Source of the DNA: Evansella vedderi
GTDB lineage: Bacteria > Bacillota > Bacilli > Bacillales > Salisediminibacteriaceae
NCBI RefSeq assembly: GCF_030813435.1
Contig: NZ_JAUSUG010000018.1
Coordinates: 1 to 64,000, forward strand
DNA length: 64,000 nucleotides
Direction: 5' to 3'
The translations under genes were made by a program, and so were the position numbers. This document shows positions 54,747-63,463 of this stretch, piece after piece; within the stretch, counting starts at the first letter, position 1; each line of letters begins with the position of its first letter. Under the pieces are notes generated by a model. It had not been told where the DNA came from and did not search any database. It saw nothing but the letters and a program-made list of their open reading frames with translations.

Positions 54747-55318
54747 GTTCCCGAAAAGGGAGAGCCAGCAGGGTTTAGGTAACATTAAGGGTTGGAATGA
54801 TCCCGAAAAGGAAGAGCCAGCTGGGTTTAGGTAACCTTAAGGGTAGAAATGATCCCGAAAAGGAAGAGCTAGCTGGGTTTAGGTAACATTAAGGGTAGAA
54901 ATGATCCCGAAAAGAGAGAGCCAGCAAGAATTGGGTAACATTAAGGGTTGAAATGATCCCGAAAAGGGAGAGCCAGCAGGATTTAGGTAACATTAAGGGT
55001 AGAAATGATCCCGAAAAGAGAGAGCCAGCAAGAATTGGGTAACATTAAGGGTTGAAATGATCCCGAAAAGGGAGAGTCAGCAGGGTTTAGGTAACATTAA
55101 GGGTTGGAATGATCCCGAAAAGGGAGAGCCAGCAGGGTTTAGGTAACATTAAGGGTTGAAATGATCCCGAAAAGGGAGAGCAGCAAGGCATTGGGTAACA
55201 TTAAGGGTAGAAATGATCCCGAAAAGGGAGAGTCGGCAGGATTTAGGTAACATTAAGGGTAAAAATGATCCCGAAAAGGGAGAGCAGCAAGGAATTGGGT
55301 AACAATTAAGGTTAGAAC
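54747..55318. repeat. 52-bp tandem repeat array, eleven copies
   Basis: (G)ATCCCGAAAAG begins at 54747, 54799, 54851, 54903, 54955, 55007, 55059, 55111, 55163, 55215 and 55267: eleven units at exactly 52. Each unit has TCCCGAAAAGGGA (a tiny hairpin), GAGCCAGCAGG and TTAGGTAACATTAAGGG, with CCCGAAA to AGGTAAC at 27. Copies differ by a few scattered bases. No spacers separate them, and 52 is not a multiple of three, so this is neither CRISPR nor coding. It fills the metH-arginase gap. Confidence 0.95.
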
Positions 55319-55368
55319 GGTATTGGGTCTATGAACGGTGTCTTATTCTTTAACCATTTCGATTTATA

Positions 55369-55399
55369 ATTGGGGACTGCAAACTGCAGTCCCCTAATT
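55369..55399. terminator. Bidirectional terminator between the array and the arginase-like gene
   Basis: AATTGGGGACTGC and GCAGTCCCCTAATT form a 13-bp-class stem. It overlaps the stop codon of the minus-strand gene and has A/T runs on both sides. Confidence 0.75.
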
Positions 55400-56194
55400 T
55401 ACTCTCGCATGTGCGATGCGGGAACAGCTTTTTACCGTTTGCAGTAGGGTACGATTTGCTTGCTCGTTTAAGTGTGTGGCCAGTAACCCTTCTTTATCAA
55501 AAAAATCAATGGCAGGATATTCGCCACAAATATCGACTCCGATGATGGACTTATGCTCTGAAAGACTTTGGAGTATTGATCGGAGGGTGGCGAGCTGCAT
55601 TTTCCCGTGATCCCAATTGGTTTTTGCTGCCGTTTCATCAAGGACATCCTTGTCAATGCTTATGTAAATGTTGGCCGTTGGTATGAGTGATTGAATGTGG
55701 GAGAGAAGTTTAGTTTCCTTTTGAAAAAGAATGTGGTTGTGTGGAATAATGGAAATTTTGCTGCGAAGGTGTGCTGGGATTTGTTCTGTTGTGAAATCTG
55801 GTCGGATGCCTACAATAACGACCTTTTCCAGGTTGGGTAAGCTCTCGAGTGCGTGAAGTACCCACGAACCGCATGAGAGCAGCGGCATAAAGGATGGCTC
55901 CTGTAGGTCTGTATGGTTGTCTAAAAGGACTAATGTAAATGGCGAGTCAATTTCCTGAAGGAGCAGCAAACTGACATAATGGTAATTGCCGTTACCAATG
56001 AAGGTAATGCCTTTGTTGCGGCGGTGCTGCAGCCTCTCATAGATTTCTGCACGAGCTTCATTGGAACAATACCTGCTGGTGGACGGAATGTCCTCCATGG
56101 GAATCCATTCAAAGGTTGAGTCATGTAGAAATTTTTGCGATACATACGTGTGATCAAAGTCTAAAACAGTAACCTCATTATGTGTGATGCTCAT
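55394..56194 (-). CDS. Arginase/agmatinase family protein, divergent
   Basis: About 266 residues with the ureohydrolase metal-site pattern in degenerate form: GNGNYHY (usually GGDHS), LLDNHTDLQEP (DxHxD preserved) and ISIDKDVLDETAAKTNW (SxDxD preserved). VDICGEYP near the end replaces the usual Glu motif. Manganese binding is likely. The substrate may be a guanidino or formimino compound. The start at 56194 uses GGGGTGA 8 bases upstream, in preference to the ATG at 56218. Confidence 0.75.
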   Translation of the reverse strand: MSITHNEVTVLDFDHTYVSQKFLHDSTFEWIPMEDIPSTSRYCSNEARAEIYERLQHRRNKGITFIGNGNYHYVSLLLLQEIDSPFTLVLLDNHTDLQEPSFMPLLSCGSWVLHALESLPNLEKVVIVGIRPDFTTEQIPAHLRSKISIIPHNHILFQKETKLLSHIQSLIPTANIYISIDKDVLDETAAKTNWDHGKMQLATLRSILQSLSEHKSIIGVDICGEYPAIDFFDKEGLLATHLNEQANRTLLQTVKSCSRIAHARVN

Positions 56195-56540
56195 GACAAG
56201 ATTCACCCCTCCATTCAATTTTTGCTCGATGATTCTTTGAAAATAGGAATCTAATCTCCTGAAAAATCATTTGGGCGTGACAAGTTATGAAGTTGATCAT
56301 GCTGCAAATTGAAAAGGCTTGTTATAAAAAAATATAGCGTTGAAGTAAATACATATGACCATGAGAAGTAAAATATGAAGTAAATAGAAGGTGTTCTATG
56401 AACCTATTATTATAATTTTAAACAATAGATTGGAGAGTTCAAGATTATTTGTAAATGGTAACAAAACTTTCGAAAATTAGTATGTGAGTCCGGTCTATTC
56501 TGGAGGTTTATTACAGTTAAAGGAGGAAGGAAGGCTGAAG

Positions 56541-56799
56541 TGTCAAAGGTAGGCAGAAGCGTTGACAGTTGAGCGAGCATGAAAGGTTAAAGTGTCAAAG
56601 GATGGCAGAAGTATTGACAGTTGAGCGAGCATGAAAGGTTGAAGTGTCAAAGGTAGACAGAAGTATTGACAGTTAAGCGAGCATGAAAGGCTGAAGTGTC
56701 AAAGCTTAGAAGAAGAATTGACACTTCAGCAAGCATAAAAGTCGAAGTGTCAAAGCTTACCAAAAGCATTAACAGTTGAATGAGAACCAAGGACTGTAG
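56541..56799. repeat. 52-bp tandem repeat array, five copies
   Basis: TGTCAAAG begins at 56541, 56593, 56645, 56697 and 56748 (52, 52, 52, 51). Each unit has TGTCAA and TTGACA as inverted arms 21 bases apart. In the fourth copy these extend to CTGAAGTGTCAA and TTGACACTTCAG, a perfect 12-bp pair. It lies in the 56195-56836 gap, which otherwise shows nothing clear. Confidence 0.85.
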
Positions 56800-56836
56800 T
56801 GGCAACATTTTTTCAAACTAAATTATTTTTCCTATC

Positions 56837-57721
56837 CTATTGATCTCCAGCACGATGCAACTCTAATCCTAATGCATTTATTTTAGCCACCAGTAATTTG
56901 TTTGGTTCGGGGTCCACAATTTCTATCCTCGTGCCGGGATGTAAATTCTCCAAGTATTGATCGATTTCTTGGCGGTCCGCTTCATTGTAGGAATGCCCCA
57001 CAATGATAAAGGTATCAAATTCACCTGCCGCCTCCTTGAAGGTAGCTATTCCTTCCTTCACCCACCGCAGTGAACGTTGATAATTTTCTTTGTGGGGAGG
57101 AATGATGTCTGCTTCAAAACGAGGCTCCAGCCATTCTTGCTTCGGAACCGTTTCTACTTTTCCTTCATCAAGCAACGCGGTCGTATACTCCCAACGCTCA
57201 CTACTGCGATGGTCAGAGTCAATATCGAAGTCGATGGAGCCGTGGGGCTTCACGATGGGGACGCCAACCGGCTCCTCATCAGATCCAGTTCGGTAATACC
57301 GAACTCCAGCTACCTTTAATGATTTTTCCAACAGTAAGTCGTAATTAAAGGAAACGAACATTCCTAACTCATCTCGGTGCTCCCGAAACCACTTCGTCCA
57401 ATGCCATTGGGAGATGTTGTGATGCTCCAATTGCAGCTGCAAAGTAGCGTAGGATAAGGAAAGAAACCGTCGCAATTGACAGTCTTTATCCCAATTATAA
57501 GAGGGACTGCCCATAAATTTTTCAATGGCCAGGTAATCGTTCTTCTCCCCCTTGGCCAAGGGAAACAGCTCTTCCCTAATGGCAGGTAATTTGGGAAGGA
57601 AATGACTGTAGGAGATTCCTTCATTTTCAAATTTAGACAATGGTTGAGATGGGTTTAAACCAACTTTTTCGCTAAAATCAATGGTGAACCCGTTACCAAC
57701 GAGCATGCAAATATTTCCCAT
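56837..57721 (-). CDS. SIR2-like domain protein (possible NADase)
   Basis: A 294-residue protein consisting almost wholly of a SIR2-like domain. It begins MLVGNGFTIDFSEKVG, then has MFVSFNYDLLLEKSLK (NYD), VPIVKPHGSIDFDID (HGS) and, near the end, FIIVGHSYNEADRQEIDQYL. This is the SIR2_2-type pattern often found in antiphage NAD-depleting proteins rather than the zinc-binding deacetylase type. No effector partner or membrane gene is beside it. ATG 57721 follows AAGGAGGG by 6 bases. Confidence 0.72.
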   Translation of the reverse strand: MGNICMLVGNGFTIDFSEKVGLNPSQPLSKFENEGISYSHFLPKLPAIREELFPLAKGEKNDYLAIEKFMGSPSYNWDKDCQLRRFLSLSYATLQLQLEHHNISQWHWTKWFREHRDELGMFVSFNYDLLLEKSLKVAGVRYYRTGSDEEPVGVPIVKPHGSIDFDIDSDHRSSERWEYTTALLDEGKVETVPKQEWLEPRFEADIIPPHKENYQRSLRWVKEGIATFKEAAGEFDTFIIVGHSYNEADRQEIDQYLENLHPGTRIEIVDPEPNKLLVAKINALGLELHRAGDQ

Positions 57722-57915
57722 CCAAATCCCTCCTTTCATTCTAAAGTCCGTCCATACTTTACATGGTAAAGTATCAACATATGACTCACTTTTTAAACAG
57801 CAATGCTCCTGGCACTTCCTTTGTCGAAAATGAAAGAAAAGTATTCTAGTTCAAGTAGACCACTATCCTTTTTTTCGATAGAATAGAAGTATTGTAATTA
57901 AAGGAGAGAACGAGA

Positions 57916-58923
57916 ATGCAGCAATCCAGACAGCTTAGAGGAATTATTATCATATCAACAATTGTTGCTATCATTTTTATACTAGTAATGATGTTTAAAA
58001 TGAGGGATATCCTACACAGCACGAACGAAGCTGAAGATAATAGAACGATGGTCGCGATTATTACCTCCGATGAGGTGGTGGACCAAAGCTGGGGAAGTCT
58101 TGCCTATTTGGGCCAGTTAAAAATCGAGGAGCAGTTTCCCGTGATAGTGAGCTTTTCTAGTGAAAAAAATACGGAGGAACGGATGGAGATGGCAACTATG
58201 GAGGCTATCGATGCTGGGGCTGAGGTGATCATTGGTCACGGTCGAGAATTTTCTGGTGTGTTTACAGAAGTGGCTCCGTCCTACCCAGACATTCATTTCG
58301 TCACTATTCACGGTAACAGCGAACACCCGAATCAATCGGTTTATACGTACTGGCAAAATGAAATGGAGTATTTCCTCGGCTTGGCAGCGGCCCTAAAAAC
58401 AGAAACGAATAAGGTTGGTGTACTTGACCCTATTCACCCGAGGGAGCAAGATCCCCAATTTGAAATAGGCTTACAGTTTTATAACCCTGATGCTTCCCTT
58501 TACTATAGTACTGTTGGGAGCAGGGAAGATGGGGAAAAAGCCGTGGAACTGTTTCAGGAGATGATCGACAATGGGGTTGACGTCATCTACACAAAGGGGA
58601 ACGCGTACAATAGAGACGTCATTGAACATGCGAAAAAACATGGAATATATGTTATTGGTTATTTAGATGACCAGTCCTATATGGCGGAGAACCTCGTGTT
58701 AACCTCCATGTTAAATGATGTCTCCCAAGCCTATGTGGAGATTATGAATGATTTTTTCAGTGAAGCAGGTATACCTTCTGGAAAAAATATATTGGACGAG
58801 ACACACGGAGTATATAGCTTAGCGCCATTTGGACCAATGTTTACTGAGGAAGAAAAAGAATTTATCCAAGGGGAAATGCAAAAATTTTCCCAAGGCAAAT
58901 TAACCTTCCCCGAAACAAATTGA
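57916..58923 (+). CDS. BMP-family (Med-like) substrate-binding protein with membrane anchor
   Basis: A 335-residue protein with one N-terminal membrane helix (about 9-28) and no lipobox. The body is a periplasmic-binding fold of the BMP type: VVDQSWGSLAYLGQLKIEEQF, AGAEVIIGHGREFSGVF, FVTIHGNSEHPNQSVYTYWQNEMEYFLGLAAALKTETNKVGVL and GVDVIYTKGNAYNRDVIEHAKKHGIYVIGYLDDQ. The family includes nucleoside-binding lipoproteins and B. subtilis Med. No permease is nearby, which favours a sensory role. A histidine kinase gene follows 136 bases later. Confidence 0.78.
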   Translation: MQQSRQLRGIIIISTIVAIIFILVMMFKMRDILHSTNEAEDNRTMVAIITSDEVVDQSWGSLAYLGQLKIEEQFPVIVSFSSEKNTEERMEMATMEAIDAGAEVIIGHGREFSGVFTEVAPSYPDIHFVTIHGNSEHPNQSVYTYWQNEMEYFLGLAAALKTETNKVGVLDPIHPREQDPQFEIGLQFYNPDASLYYSTVGSREDGEKAVELFQEMIDNGVDVIYTKGNAYNRDVIEHAKKHGIYVIGYLDDQSYMAENLVLTSMLNDVSQAYVEIMNDFFSEAGIPSGKNILDETHGVYSLAPFGPMFTEEEKEFIQGEMQKFSQGKLTFPETN

Positions 58924-58962
58924 AGCAAACTGTTTTAGAAAATATAATGCTATTTTTTAAAA

Positions 58963-59006
58963 AGCTTGGAGAAGCGGAAGGCGTCCGCCTGAAGCCTATC
59001 CAAGCC
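58963..59006. repeat. Short inverted-repeat element, 44 bp
   Basis: AGCTTGGAGAAGC...CCTATCCAAGCC contains GAAGGCGTCCGCCTGAAGCC, with ends like those of the 202-bp element at 31639-31840. It looks like an internally deleted member. Confidence 0.55.
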
Positions 59007-59059
59007 AAATTATATCCTATAAATCTTGAATACACCGAAATAATAAAGGAGGAGAGGGT

Positions 59060-60892
59060 ATGAAAAATTTTCTAAGAAACTTAACATTTCGAAGCAAGAT
59101 CTTATCTGTCCTTCTCCTAGCTACGATACTTTTAAGTAGCTTCTCCCTCGTACTCATTACCTCTGTAGGGAAGATGAACGAGGTTAGTAATGAAATTATT
59201 TACAGCAATATTCCGGAATTAGTCTGGCTTTCCCATTGGGATGAGGACCTTAAGGCGAAGGAACAATTTGTGAATCGATCTATAAACAATGAATTTTGCT
59301 GTGACTTTATTGAAAACTATGAAGCTATCACAAGAAATTCTTTAACTGAGCTTTACGAGAAGTATGGGGAAGTCCCTCCTTCGTTAGAAAAAATCCAACG
59401 TGAAATAAACAGACTAGATTTTCTAATCATTAATAATGTACAGGGACTTCTTGATATGAATGATCAAGAAGCAGCAGCCCATTTTGTTAATAGGGAGTAT
59501 ATTCCCAATCTGCATCAAATAAAGGATGAAATGGGAGCTGTAAAAAATGGTGTTTTTGTGAGTCTGCATACCCATGCCGATTCCTTTACCGCGATTATTC
59601 GCGACGCATTGGGCATGCTATTGCTAGTTACCATATTGGTTATTGCCCTATCCATTTATTTTTCCTATCGAATTAGTGAGAATTTAACGTACCCAATAGA
59701 AAATATGGTGAAAAAGGTAGATCGTATTGCGAACGGGGATTATGGGTTAACGATTAAAGAAGCGTCACAGGTAGAATTAAATCTCTTAACGACCTCTATT
59801 AATGAAATGTCCGTCCGTTTAAAACAGTCCTTTCATACGATCATGAACGATAAAATGTATCGGGAGCAAATCTTAAATTCCATGCCTATAGGTATCGTCA
59901 CCTATGATCAAGAAGGGACGGAGTTCTCCTTCAACACAGCGGCAAAAAATCTATTAGGGACGGAAAAAGCCGTTAAAGATTTACTTGAGAAGGGGGCTCC
60001 CCTTAAAGGGAATAATGTTTTCTGGGAGTATTTTCAATCCCAGGAAATCATGCAAAACGTGAAGGTTCCTTTTGTATACGGAGAAGAAAAGCGTGCACTT
60101 CTCCTTTCAAAATCAAAGTTATTGAACGAGCGTGGGGAAGTGATTGGGCGTATTTTGCAATTTATTGATATTACGGAAACAGAGGAGTTAGAACAGAAAA
60201 TACATCAAAAGGACAAGCTTGCTCTCTTAGGGGAGTTGGCAGCGGGAGCCGCCCATGAAATTCGCAATCCATTAGCCGTTATTGACGGTTTCCTATCCTT
60301 AATGAATTATTCCTTTTCAGATAAGGAGAAGGATCAGTATCACCTCCCCCTTTTGAAAAAGGAGCTAGAACGAATTAACTCCATCATTGAGGAGATGCTC
60401 CTCCTTACGAAGCCAAGCGCACCGCATTTTAAAGAGGTTTATGTAGAAGATATCATAAATGACATCGTACCCCTTATGTCTGATTTGGTAGAGTACAAGG
60501 ATATTTCTTTTCATGTTAACCTTCATCGAGAAGCATTGACTATCGATGAAAAACAGATGAAACAGGTCTTTCATAATTTAATACGCAATAGCGTGGAGGC
60601 TATGGAAGCAAAGGGAACGATCACCCTTACCTCTAAGGTGATTGGAGGATGGTATTTTATTTATTTGAAAGACGAAGGACCAGGCATCCCGGAGAGCGTG
60701 CAGTCCTCCATTTTCGACCCATTCTTAACATTAAAAGAGACGGGAACAGGATTAGGATTAACCATTGTTCAGCGAATTATAGAAAACCACAAAGGGAAAA
60801 TCGAATTAAAAGCATCTTCACCGGAAGAGGGAACGACATTCGTCATCAGCCTTCCACGATCAACAGTAAAACCAGCAACCAAAGGAGCTTAG
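59060..60892 (+). CDS. Membrane sensor histidine kinase (HAMP-PAS)
   Basis: A 610-residue kinase. Membrane helices lie at about 17-37 and 188-208, enclosing an outside domain of about 150 residues. HAMP follows (about 210-262, NLTYPIENMVKKVDRIANGDYG), then PAS (about 275-375), the dimerisation helix with GELAAGAAHEIRNPLAVIDGFL (phospho-His) and the ATPase with NLIRNSVEAM, DEGPGIPE and GTGLGLTIVQRII. No response regulator gene is adjacent, so it is an orphan. The preceding BMP-like protein may supply its ligand signal. AGGAGG lies before the ATG. Confidence 0.9.
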   Translation: MKNFLRNLTFRSKILSVLLLATILLSSFSLVLITSVGKMNEVSNEIIYSNIPELVWLSHWDEDLKAKEQFVNRSINNEFCCDFIENYEAITRNSLTELYEKYGEVPPSLEKIQREINRLDFLIINNVQGLLDMNDQEAAAHFVNREYIPNLHQIKDEMGAVKNGVFVSLHTHADSFTAIIRDALGMLLLVTILVIALSIYFSYRISENLTYPIENMVKKVDRIANGDYGLTIKEASQVELNLLTTSINEMSVRLKQSFHTIMNDKMYREQILNSMPIGIVTYDQEGTEFSFNTAAKNLLGTEKAVKDLLEKGAPLKGNNVFWEYFQSQEIMQNVKVPFVYGEEKRALLLSKSKLLNERGEVIGRILQFIDITETEELEQKIHQKDKLALLGELAAGAAHEIRNPLAVIDGFLSLMNYSFSDKEKDQYHLPLLKKELERINSIIEEMLLLTKPSAPHFKEVYVEDIINDIVPLMSDLVEYKDISFHVNLHREALTIDEKQMKQVFHNLIRNSVEAMEAKGTITLTSKVIGGWYFIYLKDEGPGIPESVQSSIFDPFLTLKETGTGLGLTIVQRIIENHKGKIELKASSPEEGTTFVISLPRSTVKPATKGA

Positions 60893-61169
60893 CCCGCCTG
60901 TAACGAGTTCGAGCGATAATCTATGCGAGTTAAACAACGTTTTCCATAATACAACTAAAGTACTATTAATCTATATCGTTGGGGCAATAGATTAGCGCTT
61001 TCCCCTGTTGCATAATAAAAGGGAACCTTTCATCCAGGGAAAGGTTCATCCCGACATTGGTTAGTGGAACCCCCATTAGACCAGTTCGGGATTTTTTTTC
61101 CTTTGAAAACCCACGATGGGAGTCTAACCTGAAAATACAAACTCCATGTTGCCGTTTGCCCTCTCAAAG

Positions 61170-61290
61170 GAGAGAAAGGCGGCGACTCCAGTGGGAAAAG
61201 CAATAGGCGAAGACACCGCAGGGTGCACTTCCCGAGGAGGCTGAGGCATTGCCCCGCGGAAAGCGTCCGCCTGAAACGGATTCGAGAGAC
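61170..61290. repeat. Dispersed GC-rich repeat copy 1 of the 60893-61645 gap
   Basis: GGCGGCGACTCCAGTGGG, GCGAAGACACCGCAGGG, CCCGAGGAGGCTGAGGC and CCGCGGAAAGCGTCCGCC are the family blocks. The rest of this 753-base gap has a short GAACCTTT/AAAGGTTC stem near 61029, and no gene that I can support. Confidence 0.75.
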
Positions 61291-61352
61291 AATGTACAAT
61301 TTTCATTCTCCATGGTGCAAGCTTTCTATTGCATGAAGGTCTAACCTGAAAT

Positions 61353-61490
61353 ACAAATCAGGTTGTCATTCGCTACGGGCCACTCCCTTTCCGCGGACGA
61401 CCTGTCAAGCCCCCACGGAATTTGCCCTGTGTGGTCTTGCCTGGCTCGTTCTCCCGCAGGAGTGTCGTGGACCTTCGCTCATTCCGGATA
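61353..61490. repeat. Dispersed GC-rich repeat copy 2, inverted
   Basis: TCATTCGCTACGGGCCACTC, CCTTTCCGCGGACGACC, GGTCTTGCCTGGCTCG and TCTCCCGCAGGAGTGTCG are the reverse complement of the copies at 27295 and 39490. Confidence 0.75.
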
Positions 61491-61645
61491 AATTAATTGT
61501 CATTTCCACATTTTTTTGCCACCATCAATAGGTTTACCATAGATTTCTAGTCAAATAAAATGGCAACTTTGTTTGTTTTTCTGTGGTTTACTAGTAAAAT
61601 AAATATACGGAAAATTCAGTACAAATCAAATGGAGCGTAACCACC

Positions 61646-63463
61646 ATGAATACTTCAAAACGAGAACAATTGGCAAAAGTTTATATGATGGGCCTTTCTA
61701 TAGGAGGCTGGTGTGTGGTAGCGGGAAGCTTTTTTTATATGGAACTGCCTGCAACAAGTCAAATTCTTTTATACCTTATGCTTGTGGCATTTCTAGCGCT
61801 TACAGAGTATTTCCCCATTCCAGTGTGGAAGGGGAACAGTTCCATTAGTTTTCCAATCATCTACGCAATGGACCTTGTTTTCGGTCTGCCCGTGCTGCTC
61901 ATGAGCTACGCGGTCATTGTTTTCCTTATTAACTATTTACATAGACGGCCAATAAGAATAATATTTTTTAACCCCGCACAGCTAGTGGTGAGCTATTTTC
62001 TAGCGAAAAACCTCACCGATTTTTTAACCAATGTTACAGCAAACTTTTCCCAGCCCGTTGGACATTTGCTTTTTGAACTGACGCTGCTCGTGTTTTTCTT
62101 CTATCTTATCAACAATATTATCGTGGATATCGTTTTATGGATTCGCCCGCAGCCCTATCGTCTCACCGTTTGGTTGCAAAAATGGGGATCGGAAGTTTTT
62201 AGCGCAGGCATTGCCTACTTTTACGTGGCGCTCATGATTTTTCTAGGGGCTCAAGGGAGGTCCCATCTCGATATATTCGCCGCCTTTTTCTTTTTCTCCC
62301 CATTAGTGGGCTTTTCTCTCCTGTCTTCTAGCATTGCAAGGTTGCGAAAGGAGAGAAATCGCCTGAAGGCCATGTTTGCCTTTACGAATGATCTCAACAA
62401 GACACTTCCTTCCCAGGAATGGATCTCTTCCTCCGCCCATCATTTGCAGGAGCTTCTGGATGTGCAGGCCATCATGCTACTCAGCCGCGACGGAGAATGG
62501 CAGCAGGAGTATAAGGAAGGCCTTGTCCTTGGGAAAAAAATAGATACGAGCCATCTGGAGCCATTAATGGAAACAGAACTCATTATGAATCGGCGAAAGA
62601 AATCAGGTCCCTTGGACACTTATTTTCACCCAAGTATTAACGCCTTGGTCTATGCTCCTCTGCTTCTAGACGAGGAGCCCGTTGGATTGCTTGTGGTTGG
62701 AAAAACCCGTACCTTCAGCTTTGACGATGAAGATGTGAGGTCGATTTCCACCCTCGCAAACCAGCTTGCTGTCGCTATTAAAACAAAGCTATTAATCTCT
62801 GAACAGAAGGAGAAAAGAGTGTTAGAAGAGCGGAATCGCATTGCTAGGGAGATTCACGATGGGGTAGCACAAACCCTTGCTGGAGCCGTCATGAACTTGG
62901 AAACGGCGCAAAAGAAGTTTTCCAAAAGCCCAAGTGATTCCTTGACTCTCGTTGAAAAAAGCTTAAGTGGACTCCGGAATGGGTTAAAGGAAATTCGCCA
63001 ATCCATTTACGCCCTGCGGCCAAAGGGATCGGAAAGGGTAGGGCTGGAGCAAGCCATTAGAAAAAGAATTGAAATCATTCGACAAGCATCGTTAAACATT
63101 TCCTTTGAGGTCCGTGGAAAAATAAGGCTCCTCCCTGGTGAAGTGGAGAAGGTCATGTTTGAAACATTCCAAGAGAGTGTACAAAATACGATGAAACATG
63201 CGGAAGCTACGAAGGTGGATGTTTTATTAAGCTATCAAAGCAAACATGTGCTGTTAAAGGTGAAGGACAATGGTCGCGGTTTTTCCTTATATGATGCCCT
63301 GTTAAAGGCAAGGGAGGAACCCCATTTCGGCCTGTTGAGTATGAATGAAGAGGCAGAAAAGATTGATGCCTCTTTGCAGATCGACAGTAAACCTGGAGAA
63401 GGTACGGATATCATCTTGACGATACCACTGGAAAAAATAGAAGGGGATGATTTGGATGATTAA
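61646..63463 (+). CDS. NarL-type sensor histidine kinase with GAF domain
   Basis: A 605-residue kinase. The first 225 residues hold about six to seven membrane helices. A GAF domain follows (about 250-385, MLLSRDGEWQQEYKEGL to ISTLANQLAVAI). The HisKA_3 motif EERNRIAREIHDGVAQTLAGAVMNLE puts the phospho-His near residue 405. The ATPase has the short NT..H form (FQESVQNTMKHAEAT), VKDNGRGF and GLLSMNEEAEKI. The kinase overlaps the next gene, its response regulator, by 8 bases. The signal is unknown. Confidence 0.9.
   Translation: MNTSKREQLAKVYMMGLSIGGWCVVAGSFFYMELPATSQILLYLMLVAFLALTEYFPIPVWKGNSSISFPIIYAMDLVFGLPVLLMSYAVIVFLINYLHRRPIRIIFFNPAQLVVSYFLAKNLTDFLTNVTANFSQPVGHLLFELTLLVFFFYLINNIIVDIVLWIRPQPYRLTVWLQKWGSEVFSAGIAYFYVALMIFLGAQGRSHLDIFAAFFFFSPLVGFSLLSSSIARLRKERNRLKAMFAFTNDLNKTLPSQEWISSSAHHLQELLDVQAIMLLSRDGEWQQEYKEGLVLGKKIDTSHLEPLMETELIMNRRKKSGPLDTYFHPSINALVYAPLLLDEEPVGLLVVGKTRTFSFDDEDVRSISTLANQLAVAIKTKLLISEQKEKRVLEERNRIAREIHDGVAQTLAGAVMNLETAQKKFSKSPSDSLTLVEKSLSGLRNGLKEIRQSIYALRPKGSERVGLEQAIRKRIEIIRQASLNISFEVRGKIRLLPGEVEKVMFETFQESVQNTMKHAEATKVDVLLSYQSKHVLLKVKDNGRGFSLYDALLKAREEPHFGLLSMNEEAEKIDASLQIDSKPGEGTDIILTIPLEKIEGDDLDD

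Noticed and set aside
54747-55318. CRISPR array
   Set aside because: Units are contiguous at 52 bp, with scattered substitutions and no unique spacers, and no cas gene is near.
61023-61048. Terminator after the histidine kinase
   Set aside because: The GAACCTTT/AAAGGTTC stem lacks a T tract and is 130 bases from the stop codon.
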